Assembly: GCF_900142665.1 (NCBI RefSeq)
Contig: NZ_FRBR01000003.1
Span: 1-64,000 of the forward strand
Length of the DNA: 64,000 nucleotides
Direction of reading: 5' to 3'
Origin: Roseovarius pacificus
GTDB lineage: Bacteria > Pseudomonadota > Alphaproteobacteria > Rhodobacterales > Rhodobacteraceae
Shown here: one piece after another, positions 1-8,870 of the stretch
Layout: every line of letters begins with the position of its first letter
How positions within the stretch are numbered: position 1 is the first letter of the stretch
The notes under the pieces: model-generated
What the model was told of the DNA's origin: nothing
Databases searched by the model: none
Seen by the model: the letters and a program-made list of their open reading frames with translations, nothing else
Translations under genes and position numbers: made by a program

Positions 1-89
1 CCGGATCGTTTCCGGGACGCCCCTCACCCCCCGGGATGTTTCGGCAAGAAGAAACCCCGCGACCCGCTGAAAAAACAGGGAGACATGAT

Positions 90-1553
90 ATGAGCACGAA
101 AGTCATCAAGAACGGCACCGTCTGCACGGCGGATCGGACATGGAAGGCCGATGTCCTGATCGAGGACGAGAAGATCAGGCAGATCGGCGAGGACCTGAAG
201 GGCGATGAGTATATCGACGCCGAGGGCGCCTATGTGATCCCCGGCGGGATCGATCCGCACACCCATCTGGAAATGCCCTTCATGGGCACCACCGCCGCCG
301 AGACCTTCGAGACCGGCACATGGGCCGCCGCCTGCGGGGGCACCACGATGCTGGTGGATTTCTGCCTGCCGGGCGCGGACGGGTCGATCAGGAACGCGAT
401 CAACGAGTGGCACCGCAAGTCGGCCCCGCAGATTTGCAGCGATATCGGCTATCACATGGCGATCACCGGCTGGAACGAAACCATCTTCGACGAGATGAAG
501 GACGCCGTCGAGATGGGCGTGAACAGCTTCAAGCATTTCATGGCCTACAAGGGCGCGCTGATGATCGAGGACGACGAGATGTTCGCCAGCTTCAAGCGCT
601 GCAAGGAGTTGGGCGCGCTGCCGATGGTGCATGCCGAGAACGGCGATCTGGTGGCCGACATGCAGGCACAGATGCTGGAACAGGGTATCACCGGCCCCGA
701 GGGCCATGCCTATTCCCGTCCGCCGGAATTCGAGGGCGAGGCGGCCAACCGGGCGATCACCATCGCCGATGCCGCCGGTGTTCCGCTTTATATCGTGCAT
801 GTCAGTTGCGAACAGGCGCATGAGGCGATCCGGCGCGCGCGCCAGAAGGGAATGCGGGTATATGGCGAACCGCTGGTGCAGTTCCTGACGCTGGACGAGA
901 GCGAGTATTTCAACACCGACTGGGACCATGCCGCGCGGCGCGTGATGAGCCCGCCCTTCCGCAACAAGGCACATCAGGACAGCCTGTGGGCCGGGTTGCA
1001 GGCGGGCAGCCTGCAGGTGGTGGCCACCGATCACGCTGCCTTCAGCACCGAGCAGAAGCGCATGGGCGTCGATGATTTCACCAAGATTCCCAATGGCTCG
1101 AACGGGTTGGAGGAACGTCTGGCCGTGCTGTGGACGCGGGGCGTGGAAACCGGGCGACTGACCCCGAACGAGTTTGTTGCCGCCACCTCGACCAATGTCG
1201 CGAAGATTCTGAACATCTACCCCAGGAAGGGCGCGATCGTGGAAGGGGCGGATGCCGATATCGTGGTCTGGGACCCGAAGATTTCCAAGACGATCAGCGC
1301 GGGCAATCATCATTCGATCCTCGATTACAACGTGTTCGAGGGGTTCGACGTGACCGCGCAGGCACGTTACACGATCAGCCGCGGCGAGGTGATCTGGGCC
1401 TGGGGGCAGAACAGCCAGCCACAGCCCGGTCGGGGCCGGTTCGTGCCGCGCCCGGCCTTCCCTTCGGCACATACCGCGCTGAGCAGGTGGAAAGAGCTGA
1501 CCGCACCCAAGCAGATCAACCGCGACCCGCTGAATATTCCGGCGGGAATCTGA
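90..1553 (+). CDS. hydA: Dihydropyrimidinase / D-hydantoinase
   Basis: Cytosolic cyclic-amidase that opens 5,6-dihydrouracil/dihydrothymine or 5-substituted hydantoins, the second step of reductive pyrimidine degradation. The 487-aa product has the usual family length and all metal ligands of the amidohydrolase fold: HTH at residues 57-59, the lysine of the FMAYKG motif (K154, carboxylated in the family), H181 in VHAEN, H237 in IVHVS, and D314 in ATDHAAF. I chose the ATG at 90 because AGGGAGA lies just upstream; the in-frame ATG at 36 lacks a ribosome site. The importer genes follow after 96 bp, which suggests that the transported substrate is a pyrimidine or hydantoin. preT/preA, which would supply its substrate, lie 26 kb away. 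Confidence 0.95.
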   Translation: MSTKVIKNGTVCTADRTWKADVLIEDEKIRQIGEDLKGDEYIDAEGAYVIPGGIDPHTHLEMPFMGTTAAETFETGTWAAACGGTTMLVDFCLPGADGSIRNAINEWHRKSAPQICSDIGYHMAITGWNETIFDEMKDAVEMGVNSFKHFMAYKGALMIEDDEMFASFKRCKELGALPMVHAENGDLVADMQAQMLEQGITGPEGHAYSRPPEFEGEAANRAITIADAAGVPLYIVHVSCEQAHEAIRRARQKGMRVYGEPLVQFLTLDESEYFNTDWDHAARRVMSPPFRNKAHQDSLWAGLQAGSLQVVATDHAAFSTEQKRMGVDDFTKIPNGSNGLEERLAVLWTRGVETGRLTPNEFVAATSTNVAKILNIYPRKGAIVEGADADIVVWDPKISKTISAGNHHSILDYNVFEGFDVTAQARYTISRGEVIWAWGQNSQPQPGRGRFVPRPAFPSAHTALSRWKELTAPKQINRDPLNIPAGI

Positions 1554-1649
1554 CGAAAACCGGCTGCGCCCCCGACCGGGTTGGCGTGGCCCATTGACAA
1601 GACCAAGCCAGCACGGCGCAATGGCGCCGATGCAAGCGGGGGACCCAGA

Positions 1650-2435
1650 GTGACAAGCAATACAGTGATCAGTGCCAGAGATCTGTCGCTGACCTTTGAA
1701 ACCAACGACGGACCGGTGCACGCGCTGAAGGGCGTGAACCTCGAGATCGAGAAGGGCGATTTCGTCAGCTTCATCGGGCCGTCGGGTTGTGGCAAGACGA
1801 CGTTCCTGCGCTGCATGGCCGATCTGGAGCACCCCACCGGCGGCACGATCACGGTCAACGGCGTCAGCCCCCAAGAGGCGCGCCGCGCCCGCGCCTATGG
1901 CTATGTATTTCAGGCGGCGGGGCTGTACCCGTGGCGCAGCATCGGCGGCAATATCCGCCTGCCGCTGGAGATCATGGGCTATGACAAGGCCGAGCAGGCC
2001 CGGCGCGTCAAGGAGGTGCTGAGCCTTGTGGACCTTGCCGGGTTCGAGCAGAAATTCCCGTGGCAATTGTCGGGCGGCATGCAGCAACGCGCCAGCATCG
2101 CCCGCGCGCTGGCCTTTGACGCCGACCTGTTGCTGATGGACGAGCCCTTTGGCGCGCTGGACGAGATCGTGCGCGATCACCTGAACGAGCAATTGCTGCA
2201 CCTCTGGGACAGCACCCACAAGACGATCTGTTTCGTTACCCACTCGATCCCCGAAGCGGTGTATCTGAGTACGAAAATCGTGGTCATGAGCCCGCGGCCC
2301 GGACGGATCACCGACGTGATCGAAAGCCCCCTGCCCCGGCAGCGACCGCTGGATATCCGCGACACGCCCGAATTCATAGAGATCGCCCATCGTGTCCGCG
2401 ATGGGCTGCGCGCGGGGCATGGCGATGAGGTTTGA
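1650..2435 (+). CDS. ABC transporter ATP-binding protein (SsuB/TauB/ThiZ type)
   Basis: Nucleotide-binding subunit of a nitrate/sulfonate/pyrimidine-type importer. From the GTG at 1650 (purine-rich GGGGGACC upstream) the protein has 261 aa: Walker A GPSGCGKTT at 43-51, Q-loop Q88, signature LSGGM at 140-144, Walker B with DEPFGALD at 164-171, and the switch histidine H198. An in-frame ATG at 1581 would add a 23-residue tail that does not look like protein. It is followed by two permeases and a periplasmic binding protein, all on the same strand, so the four genes form one transporter. Specificity cannot be read from this subunit; the link to hydA points to a pyrimidine or hydantoin. Confidence 0.92.
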   Translation: MTSNTVISARDLSLTFETNDGPVHALKGVNLEIEKGDFVSFIGPSGCGKTTFLRCMADLEHPTGGTITVNGVSPQEARRARAYGYVFQAAGLYPWRSIGGNIRLPLEIMGYDKAEQARRVKEVLSLVDLAGFEQKFPWQLSGGMQQRASIARALAFDADLLLMDEPFGALDEIVRDHLNEQLLHLWDSTHKTICFVTHSIPEAVYLSTKIVVMSPRPGRITDVIESPLPRQRPLDIRDTPEFIEIAHRVRDGLRAGHGDEV

Positions 2436-2483
2436 ACGCGCACCGCAACCGGGCCTGACCGCTACAGCGATGGCAGGAGCGGC

Positions 2484-3359
2484 ATGATGCGCAACCTCGT
2501 GCCCGTCCTGACCGTTGTCGCCGTCATTTTCGCGATATGGTATGCCGCCGCCATCGTGCTGAATGCGCCCTGGGCCCATAACAAGGCCGAGCGTGCGGGA
2601 ACCGAACTGACGTTTTCCGAACTGGTCGCCGATACCTGGAGCCAGAACAAGCCCAAACTGCCCGCACCGCATCAGGTGGGGGCCGAGCTGTGGAAGACCA
2701 CGGGCGAGATGGTGGCCAACGGGCGCGGGTTTTCCAAGCGGTCGCTGATCTATCACAGCTGGATCACCTTCAGCGCCACGGGGCTGGGGTTCGTTCTGGG
2801 CACGGCGCTTGGCATCGCGCTGGCCATCGGGATCGTTTATAATCGCACGATGGACATGAGCGTGATGCCCTGGGTGATCGCCAGCCAGACCATTCCGATT
2901 CTGGCCATTGCGCCGATGATCATCGTGGTTCTGAACGCGGTGGGGATTTCGGGGCTGCTGCCCAAGGCGATGATCTCGATGTACCTGTCGTTCTTCCCGG
3001 TGGTCGTGGGCATGGTGAAGGGGCTGCGCAGTCCGGGGCCGATGCAACTGGACCAGATGCGCACGTGGAACGCGACACCGGCGCAGACCTTCTGGAAACT
3101 GCGGTTGCCGTCCTCGATGCCGTATCTGTTCACCTCGCTCAAGATCGGCATGGCGGCCAGTCTTGTCGGCGCGATCGTGGGCGAGTTGCCGACCGGCGCG
3201 GTGGCCGGTCTGGGCGCGCGCCTGCTGGCCGGGAGCTATTACGGCCAGACCATCCAGATCTGGAGCGCGCTGATCATGGCCGCAACGCTGGCCGCCGTTC
3301 TGGTGGGGCTGATCGGGATGATCCAGCGGATGGTTCTGAAACGGATGGGGATGGCGTGA
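2484..3359 (+). CDS. ABC transporter permease 1 (BPD_transp_1)
   Basis: Inner-membrane subunit of the importer, 291 aa. An N-terminal membrane segment (about residues 5-27) is followed by a soluble loop and then the core permease domain with several hydrophobic segments. The cytoplasmic coupling (EAA-like) region is near residues 185-215, in the stretch with MRTWNATPAQTFWKLRLPSS. Its TGA stop shares a base with the ATG of the next permease gene (TGATG), so the two are translationally coupled. The two permeases differ in sequence and probably form a heterodimer with the preceding ATPase. Confidence 0.9.
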   Translation: MMRNLVPVLTVVAVIFAIWYAAAIVLNAPWAHNKAERAGTELTFSELVADTWSQNKPKLPAPHQVGAELWKTTGEMVANGRGFSKRSLIYHSWITFSATGLGFVLGTALGIALAIGIVYNRTMDMSVMPWVIASQTIPILAIAPMIIVVLNAVGISGLLPKAMISMYLSFFPVVVGMVKGLRSPGPMQLDQMRTWNATPAQTFWKLRLPSSMPYLFTSLKIGMAASLVGAIVGELPTGAVAGLGARLLAGSYYGQTIQIWSALIMAATLAAVLVGLIGMIQRMVLKRMGMA

Positions 3360-4204
3360 TGAGCTGGCTGGTCTTCGGATTTCTGGCATGGATCGGCGGC
3401 TGGTGGCTGAACCATGTCCTGTCGCACAGGCCCAGGACACGGTTCACAGGGCTGGCGGTGCCGGTCATCTTCGGGCTGACCGTGGTGGTGATCTGGGAAT
3501 CGCTGGTGCGGGGACTTGAGATTTCGCCGGTTCTGCTGCCCCCGCCCACGCAGATTGCCGCCACCTTTGCCGCAAAGACCCACATCCTGTGGGAAGATTT
3601 CGTGCAAACCGTCCTCAAGGGCGCGTTGACGGGGTATGTCCTGGGCTGTGGCGCGGCGTTCCTGATGGCGATCGCGGTGGACCGGTTTCCGTTCCTCAAG
3701 CGCGGCTTGCTGCCGGTGGGCAATTTCGTGGCCGCGCTGCCGATCATCGGCATGGCGCCCATCCTGGTGATGTGGTTCGGGTTCGACTGGCAATCCAAGG
3801 CGGCGGTCGTGGTGGTGATGGTGTTCTTTCCGATGCTGGTGAACACGGTCGAGGGGCTGGCCGATACCGACGCGATGCAGCGCGACCTGATGCGCACCTA
3901 TGCCGCCGGGTACTGGAAAACGCTGCTCAAGCTGCGCCTGCCCGCCGCGATGCCGTTCATATTCAACGGGCTGAAAATCGCCAGTACGCTGGCGCTGATC
4001 GGGGCCATCGTGGCCGAATTCTTCGGCTCGCCGATCAAGGGCATGGGATTTCGCATTTCCACCTCGGTGGGACAACTGGCGCTGGATCTGGTCTGGGCCG
4101 AAATCGTCGTGGCGGCGATTGTCGGGTCGGCCTTTTACGGGGGGATCGCCCTGTTGGAGAAGGCGCTGACATTCTGGCATCCATCACAACGGGGCCGGGC
4201 ATAA
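3359..4204 (+). CDS. ABC transporter permease 2 (BPD_transp_1)
   Basis: Second inner-membrane subunit, 281 aa from the ATG at 3359, which overlaps the previous stop by one base. A longer open frame runs back to 3065 inside the previous permease and is an overlap shadow. The protein has an N-terminal hydrophobic hairpin, a permease core, and an EAA-like loop around residues 175-205 (MRTYAAGYWKTLLKLRLPAA), closely parallel to the same loop of the first permease. This indicates that the two genes arose by duplication. The binding-protein gene follows after 41 bp. Confidence 0.9.
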   Translation: MSWLVFGFLAWIGGWWLNHVLSHRPRTRFTGLAVPVIFGLTVVVIWESLVRGLEISPVLLPPPTQIAATFAAKTHILWEDFVQTVLKGALTGYVLGCGAAFLMAIAVDRFPFLKRGLLPVGNFVAALPIIGMAPILVMWFGFDWQSKAAVVVVMVFFPMLVNTVEGLADTDAMQRDLMRTYAAGYWKTLLKLRLPAAMPFIFNGLKIASTLALIGAIVAEFFGSPIKGMGFRISTSVGQLALDLVWAEIVVAAIVGSAFYGGIALLEKALTFWHPSQRGRA

Positions 4205-4245
4205 CAAAAAACATAAAACCCAATGTTCAACACGGGAGAAGCAAG

Positions 4246-5244
4246 ATGAAGACCAAGACTTTGACGACATCGCTGGGGCTGGCCATCGCCGGCCTGTGCG
4301 CGGGCATGGCGCAGGCCGCCGATGACCTGACGCTGCAACTGAAATGGGTCACGCAGGCGCAGTTTGCGGGTTATTACGTGGCGCAGGATCAGGGCTTCTA
4401 CGAAGAAGAAGACCTGAACGTCACGATCAAGCCCGGCGGGCCCGACATTGCGCCGACGCAGGTGATCGCGGGGGGCGGTGCGGATGTGACCGTGGAATGG
4501 ATGCCCGCCGCCCTGTCGGCGCGGGAAAAGGGCCTGCCGCTGGTCAATATCGCCCAGCCGTTCAAGAAATCCGGCATGATGCTGACCTGCCTGAAAAGCA
4601 CCGGCGTGCAAACTCCCGAGGATTTTCCGGGCCGCACGCTTGGCGTCTGGTTCTTCGGCAACGAGTTCCCCTTCCTGAGCTGGATGAGCCAGTTGGGCAT
4701 TCCGACCGAAGGCGGCGAGGATGGCGTGACGGTTCTGAAACAGGGGTTCAATGTCGATCCACTGTTGCAGGGGCAGGCCGATTGCATTTCGACCATGACC
4801 TATAACGAGTACTGGCAGGTGATCGACGCGGGCATCACGCCCGAGGAACTGATCACTTTCAAATACGAGGATCAGGGATCGGCAACACTGGAAGACGGGC
4901 TGTACGTGCTTGAGGACAAGCTGGACGATCCTGCCGAGGTCGACAAGCTGGCGCGGTTCGTCCGGGCGTCGATGAAGGGCTGGAAATGGGCCGAGGAAAA
5001 CCCCGAAGAGGCCGCGATGATCGTGCTGGACAATGACGCGACCGGCGCCCAGACCGAAGAGCACCAGATCCGCATGATGAGCGAGGTCGCCAAGCTGACC
5101 GCCGGATCGAACGGCGCGCTGGACCCGGCGGATTACGAACGCACGGTCGAGTCGCTGCTGTCGGGCGGATCGGACCCGGTGATCACCAAGCATCCGGGAG
5201 ACGGCACCTGGACGCATGTGATCAGCGACAAGGCGCTGAACTGA
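4246..5244 (+). CDS. ABC transporter substrate-binding protein, NMT1/THI5-like
   Basis: Periplasmic receptor of the importer, 332 aa. The ATG at 4246 has GGGAGAAGCAA upstream, and residues 1-22 form a clean Sec signal peptide ending in AQA. The mature protein opens with LQLKWVTQAQFAGYYVA, the typical N-terminus of NMT1/THI5-family receptors that bind pyrimidines (for example hydroxymethylpyrimidine relatives) or sulfonates. A conserved Gly-rich ligand loop (IAGGGADVTVEWMPAAL) follows. With hydA upstream, uracil, thymine, dihydropyrimidine or hydantoin are the likeliest ligands. This is inference; thiamine precursors remain possible, although no TPP riboswitch is visible in the transcript. Confidence 0.88.
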   Translation: MKTKTLTTSLGLAIAGLCAGMAQAADDLTLQLKWVTQAQFAGYYVAQDQGFYEEEDLNVTIKPGGPDIAPTQVIAGGGADVTVEWMPAALSAREKGLPLVNIAQPFKKSGMMLTCLKSTGVQTPEDFPGRTLGVWFFGNEFPFLSWMSQLGIPTEGGEDGVTVLKQGFNVDPLLQGQADCISTMTYNEYWQVIDAGITPEELITFKYEDQGSATLEDGLYVLEDKLDDPAEVDKLARFVRASMKGWKWAEENPEEAAMIVLDNDATGAQTEEHQIRMMSEVAKLTAGSNGALDPADYERTVESLLSGGSDPVITKHPGDGTWTHVISDKALN

Positions 5245-5272
5245 GTTGCAGGCACCCGAAAGGGTAATCTCG

Positions 5273-5300
5273 CGGGGCGTGCGACAGCACGCCCCGTTTT
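5273..5300 (+). terminator. Rho-independent terminator of the hydA-ABC operon
   Basis: A perfect 10-bp GC-rich stem (CGGGGCGTGC, loop GACA, GCACGCCCCG) is followed directly by TTTT, 28 bp after the binding-protein stop. Confidence 0.9.
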
Positions 5301-5504
5301 GCATCGCGCGCCTACCATATTCCCGCCACAATCGCCAGTGTTGCGGATTGCTGCGCCGCACCCCCAACATGTTGAGAAACATGCGCGAAACCCTTGTGAA
5401 ATAAGCACTTTAACCAAGCCCTCCCTTATGCTACGCTGACAGGTAATCAAAAGCATAAGCCAGCCGAAAAATCGGCGGCGCGAGAGGCAGAGAAGAGTAG
5501 TTCC

Positions 5505-6986
5505 ATGAAGGATCGGAGCAGGCAGCCCATCCGCTGGGGTCTGGTGGCGTTGGCCACGTTTTGGATGCTGGTGATTGTCCCACTCAGTGCGGCGGCCGCG
5601 CCATATGCGGCGCTTGTGATGGACGCGCGATCCGGCGAAGTCCTTCATTCGCGCAATGCCGATACGCGGCTGCATCCGGCCTCGCTGACCAAGATGATGA
5701 CGCTTTATATCGTCTTCGAGGCGGTCGAAAACGGCGAGATCAGCCTGGACAGCCCGGTCAAGATTTCCAGCCATGCCGCCAGCGAACCGCCCAGCAAACT
5801 GGGCTTGCGGGCGGGCCAGACGATCAAGCTGCGCTATCTGATCCGCGCGGCGGCGGTGAAATCCGCCAACGATGCCGCAACCGCGTTGGGCGAGGCGATC
5901 GAAGGCTCGGAAGCCCGGTTTGCACGCCGGATGAACCGCACCGCCAAGGCGCTCGGCATGACGCGCACCACGTTCAAGAACGCCCACGGCCTGACCGAAA
6001 GCGGCCACCTGTCCACGGCGCGGGACATGACCATTCTGGGCCGGCATCTGTTTTACGACTATCCCGAATATTACAACCTGTTCTCGCGCATCACCGCGGA
6101 TGCGGGCGTGCGCAAGGTGTATCACACCAATCGCAAGCTTCTGAGCAGCTATCGCGGTGCGGACGGGATCAAGACCGGGTACACCCGCGCCGCCGGGTTC
6201 AACCTTGTCGCCAGTGCCGACCGCAACGGCGAGCGCATCATCGCAACGGTGTTCGGCGGCCGCTCGACAGCGACGCGCAACGCCAGGGTGGCCGAATTGC
6301 TGGATATGGGATTCCAACGCGCGCCGCGTCAGGTTGCTCTGCATAAACCGGCCCGCCCGCCCTATATGGGCAAGGTCGACGGCGGTGACGGAACACCTGG
6401 CGGATACGGCAAGAAGATACGTCTGGTCGCGGCCGCCGCCGTCAAGCAGAGCCTGCGCCCGCAGGCCCGCCGCGTGGCCGAGGAGCCCGCGCCGGTTGTC
6501 GTAGCGGCGAAAGCCGATATCGAACAGGCGATTCTGGCCGCGCAAGAGGCCGATGTCGATGTCGCTGTGGAAACCGCCGCAGTCGAAGCCCCGGCCGAAA
6601 CCGAGGCCAAGGGCTCAACACGCGCCCCCCTGCCCAAGATCAACCCCGAGCAACGGCCCGAGAATCTGGTTCTGGCGCGGCTGGAAGAGCCCACGGCAGA
6701 CCCGATACAAGAGGTCGTGACACGCGTGTCCACCTCGGGCGGGCGCAACTGGGGAATCAATGTGGGCCGCTATCCCAGCCAGTATCAGGCGCGCAAGATC
6801 CTGCTGAAAACGGCCCTGAACGAGATGACCACGCTGGATGGCAGCCTGCGCAAGGTCGTCAAGCGCCCCACCGGATTCGATGCCAATTTCATGGGGATGA
6901 CACGCGAAACCGCCGATCTGGCCTGTCGCCGTCTTCAGGCCAAGCAGGTCACCTGTTTCATGATCGAACCCGGTGGCGGGGCGTAA
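5505..6986 (+). CDS. D-alanyl-D-alanine carboxypeptidase (PBP5/6 type) with C-terminal SPOR domain
   Basis: Periplasmic low-molecular-weight penicillin-binding protein that trims pentapeptide side chains of murein. It has 493 aa, with an N-terminal signal segment (residues 11-32). The catalytic motifs are SLTK at 60-63, SAN at 120-122 and KTG at 223-225, all intact. A low-complexity Ala/Glu/Val-rich linker (about 320-400) leads to a SPOR domain near 412-490, which in known proteins binds denuded septal glycan. The domain pair therefore suggests action at the division site. It stands alone, 260 bp after the previous operon, and faces the next gene convergently. Confidence 0.93.
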   Translation: MKDRSRQPIRWGLVALATFWMLVIVPLSAAAAPYAALVMDARSGEVLHSRNADTRLHPASLTKMMTLYIVFEAVENGEISLDSPVKISSHAASEPPSKLGLRAGQTIKLRYLIRAAAVKSANDAATALGEAIEGSEARFARRMNRTAKALGMTRTTFKNAHGLTESGHLSTARDMTILGRHLFYDYPEYYNLFSRITADAGVRKVYHTNRKLLSSYRGADGIKTGYTRAAGFNLVASADRNGERIIATVFGGRSTATRNARVAELLDMGFQRAPRQVALHKPARPPYMGKVDGGDGTPGGYGKKIRLVAAAAVKQSLRPQARRVAEEPAPVVVAAKADIEQAILAAQEADVDVAVETAAVEAPAETEAKGSTRAPLPKINPEQRPENLVLARLEEPTADPIQEVVTRVSTSGGRNWGINVGRYPSQYQARKILLKTALNEMTTLDGSLRKVVKRPTGFDANFMGMTRETADLACRRLQAKQVTCFMIEPGGGA

Positions 6987-7004
6987 CGCCTCCTCCCGCC
7001 GGGA

Positions 7005-7367
7005 TCAGTCCGACCGCCCGTAATGTTCGACCATCGCCGCCAGATCGTCTGGCGGCGTATCGCTTTGCACGAAGGCGCAGGCATTGGCGTTGAGCGCAAA
7101 GATCGACCCATCCGAGAAGAACGAGGTATTGGTCACGAAGATCACCTGTGTCTCCGGGTGGCGATAGCTGGCAAGGTCCGCGACGGCCAGGGCGCTGCCT
7201 TCCTCCAGAATGACGTTCAGGATAATCACGTCGAACCGCTGAGCCGACAGCGCCGCAGCAGCGCCGGACTGGCCGTGTTCCAGCCGAACTTCCATGCCCT
7301 GCCGCTCGAGGTGGCGTTGCCACAGGCGGCCAAGTTCAGGCGCGGTTTCGACAATAAGAACCTTCAT
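7005..7367 (-). CDS. Degenerate receiver-domain protein (stand-alone)
   Basis: Single-domain CheY-like protein of 120 aa with the (beta/alpha)5 pattern of response-regulator receivers (MKVLIVE start, FDVIIL beta-3, VIFVTN beta-4). The phosphorylation chemistry looks lost: the acidic pair after beta-1 reads E7-T8, the phosphoacceptor position carries N51 in place of Asp, and the conserved Lys after beta-5 is Q101; only the Thr (T79) is kept. It probably acts without phosphorylation or as a scaffold or decoy. A CtrA-type box lies 80 bp upstream. No output domain and no adjacent kinase are present. Confidence 0.8.
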   Translation of the reverse strand: MKVLIVETAPELGRLWQRHLERQGMEVRLEHGQSGAAAALSAQRFDVIILNVILEEGSALAVADLASYRHPETQVIFVTNTSFFSDGSIFALNANACAFVQSDTPPDDLAAMVEHYGRSD

Positions 7368-7446
7368 CTATTCCCTCTGCCGGAGCATGCTGGAAACTGC
7401 CGTCCGGTTTAATCCTGTTCAATGTATCCTTAATTTGACTCAAGGA

Positions 7447-7461
7447 TTAATAAAATCTTAA
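7447..7461. promoter_or_regulatory. CtrA-type box TTAA-N7-TTAA
   Basis: The sequence TTAATAAAATCTTAACC matches the CtrA consensus TTAA-N7-TTAA exactly, with the typical CC after the second half. It lies in the 189-bp divergent gap, 80 bp upstream of the receiver gene and 96 bp upstream of the DUF1636 gene, so it could serve either. CtrA binding is inferred from the motif only. Confidence 0.55.
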
Positions 7462-7556
7462 CCGTCTTCCGGGCGTGGCGGCAATCGGCCAATGACCGCT
7501 TGTCTTGCGCCCCGAATCCCGGTTCAAAGGCGATCAGCGATCAGGAGACCCTCAAC

Positions 7557-7931
7557 ATGACCACTTGGATCACGGTATGCGATACCTGCAAAGGGGAAGA
7601 TTGGGACGCAAGTACCCATGACCGCCCGCATGGTGAGGACATGGCCGAACTGGTGGAACACCACGCACAGGGGCGGAACGTGAAAACGCGGCGCGTGTCC
7701 TGCCTGATGGGGTGTACTCATGGCTGCAACGTGGCGATCCAGGCCGAGGGCAAGCTGGCCTATACGCTTGGCCGTTTCAGCCCCGATGCCGAGTCTGCCG
7801 CAGCCATCGTGGACTATGCGGAACTGCACGCCGACAGCGACACGGGACAGGTGCCCTACCGGCAATGGCCGCAAGGGGTGAAAGGGCATTTCGTTACCCG
7901 CCATCCGCCACTGCCCAAGTCCGGGGATTGA
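7557..7931 (+). CDS. DUF1636 family metal/Fe-S-type protein of the cobalamin locus (paralogue 1)
   Basis: Small cytosolic protein, 124 aa from the ATG at 7557 (CAGGAG 9 bp upstream). It shows the DUF1636 cysteine pattern: C-x2-C near residues 8-11 (CDTCKGE) and CLMGCTHGC further on, resembling thioredoxin-like 2Fe-2S proteins. The family has no established biochemical role but is often found beside cobalamin synthesis genes. Here it is followed at 3 bp by cobC and then cobD, with which it surely shares a transcript. A second copy lies between cbtBA and cobW. A role in cobalt handling or redox chemistry of corrinoids is inference. Confidence 0.82.
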   Translation: MTTWITVCDTCKGEDWDASTHDRPHGEDMAELVEHHAQGRNVKTRRVSCLMGCTHGCNVAIQAEGKLAYTLGRFSPDAESAAAIVDYAELHADSDTGQVPYRQWPQGVKGHFVTRHPPLPKSGD

Positions 7932-7934
7932 GCC

Positions 7935-8870
7935 GTGAGTGACGGACGCGATCACGGGGGCGGGCTGGATGACGCGGTTGCGCGCCATGGCGGCACACGC
8001 GCTGCGTGGATCGACCTGTCCACCGGCATCAACCCGGTGCCCTATCCCCTCCCCGTATTGCCAGCCGAAGCCTGGACCGCCCTGCCCGACCGCGCCGCGC
8101 AACAGGCGCTGGACGATGCCGCGCGGCGGTTCTGGAAGGTGCCGGACGGTGCGGCGGTGCTGGCCGCGCCCGGCGCATCGAGCCTGATCGCCCGCCTTCC
8201 GGGGCTGACATCGGCGGGGCGCGTGCATATTCCCGGCCCCACCTATAACGAACATGCCGCAGCCTTTGCCGCGCATGGCTGGGACATGAGCGCCGACAAC
8301 CCGGATGCGACGGTGATCGTCCACCCCAACAATCCCACGGGCGCATGGCATGACAGGCCGGCACCGGGTGCGTCGCTGACCGTCATCGACGAAAGCTTTG
8401 CCGATGTGGCCCCCGACCGTTCGCTTGTTGCCCACACGGCGCGGCCCGGTGTTATCGTGCTGAAGAGTTTCGGCAAGTTCTGGGGGCTGGCCGGGGTGAG
8501 GCTGGGCTTTGCCATTGCCGCCCCCGACACGATTGCACGGCTGGCCGGGATGCTGGGGCCGTGGCCGGTATCGGGACCGGCGCTGGAGATCGGGCGCATC
8601 GCGCTGAACGATACCGGCTGGGCCGAAGACACCCGCGCACGTCTGGCCGCCGATGCCGCACGTCTGGACTCCCTGATGACGCGGGCGGGCGCCACCGTCG
8701 AGGGGGGATGCCCGCTGTTTCGTCTCTATCGCACCGAGGACGCGCAGGGCTGGCAGGACCAGTTGGCGAAACACCGCATCTGGAGCCGCGTCTTTCCCTA
8801 TTCCCCGGAATGGCTCAGGCTGGGTCTGCCTGCACCGGATCAGTGGGCGCGACTGGAGGCAGCGTTATGA
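7935..8870 (+). CDS. cobC: Threonine-phosphate decarboxylase (CobC/CobD-type PLP enzyme)
   Basis: PLP-dependent fold-type I enzyme (311 aa) that makes the (R)-1-aminopropan-2-ol phosphate linker of cobalamin from L-threonine phosphate. Visible motifs: STGINP near residues 29-34, PNNPTG at 131-136, PLP-pyridine Asp D152 in IDESFAD, and Schiff-base lysine K181 in the [14 protein letters not shown] motif. The GTG start at 7935 lies 4 bp after the DUF1636 stop. The stop overlaps the cobD start (ATGA), so the two are coupled. The gene is short compared with family members of about 330 aa but appears complete. Confidence 0.93.
   Translation: MSDGRDHGGGLDDAVARHGGTRAAWIDLSTGINPVPYPLPVLPAEAWTALPDRAAQQALDDAARRFWKVPDGAAVLAAPGASSLIARLPGLTSAGRVHIPGPTYNEHAAAFAAHGWDMSADNPDATVIVHPNNPTGAWHDRPAPGASLTVIDESFADVAPDRSLVAHTARPGVIVLKSFGKFWGLAGVRLGFAIAAPDTIARLAGMLGPWPVSGPALEIGRIALNDTGWAEDTRARLAADAARLDSLMTRAGATVEGGCPLFRLYRTEDAQGWQDQLAKHRIWSRVFPYSPEWLRLGLPAPDQWARLEAAL

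Noticed and set aside
1..93. Open frame ending in TGA at 91-93, possible 3' end of a gene upstream of hydA
   Set aside because: Only about 30 codons lie inside the window and the visible residues match no family I recognise, so I could not decide if it is coding.
24..3440. 1138-codon open frame on the minus strand opposite hydA and the ABC genes
   Set aside because: It is antisense to five well-supported motifs sets, rich in His/Arg/Gly/Pro without any domain, and explained by high GC at third codon positions.
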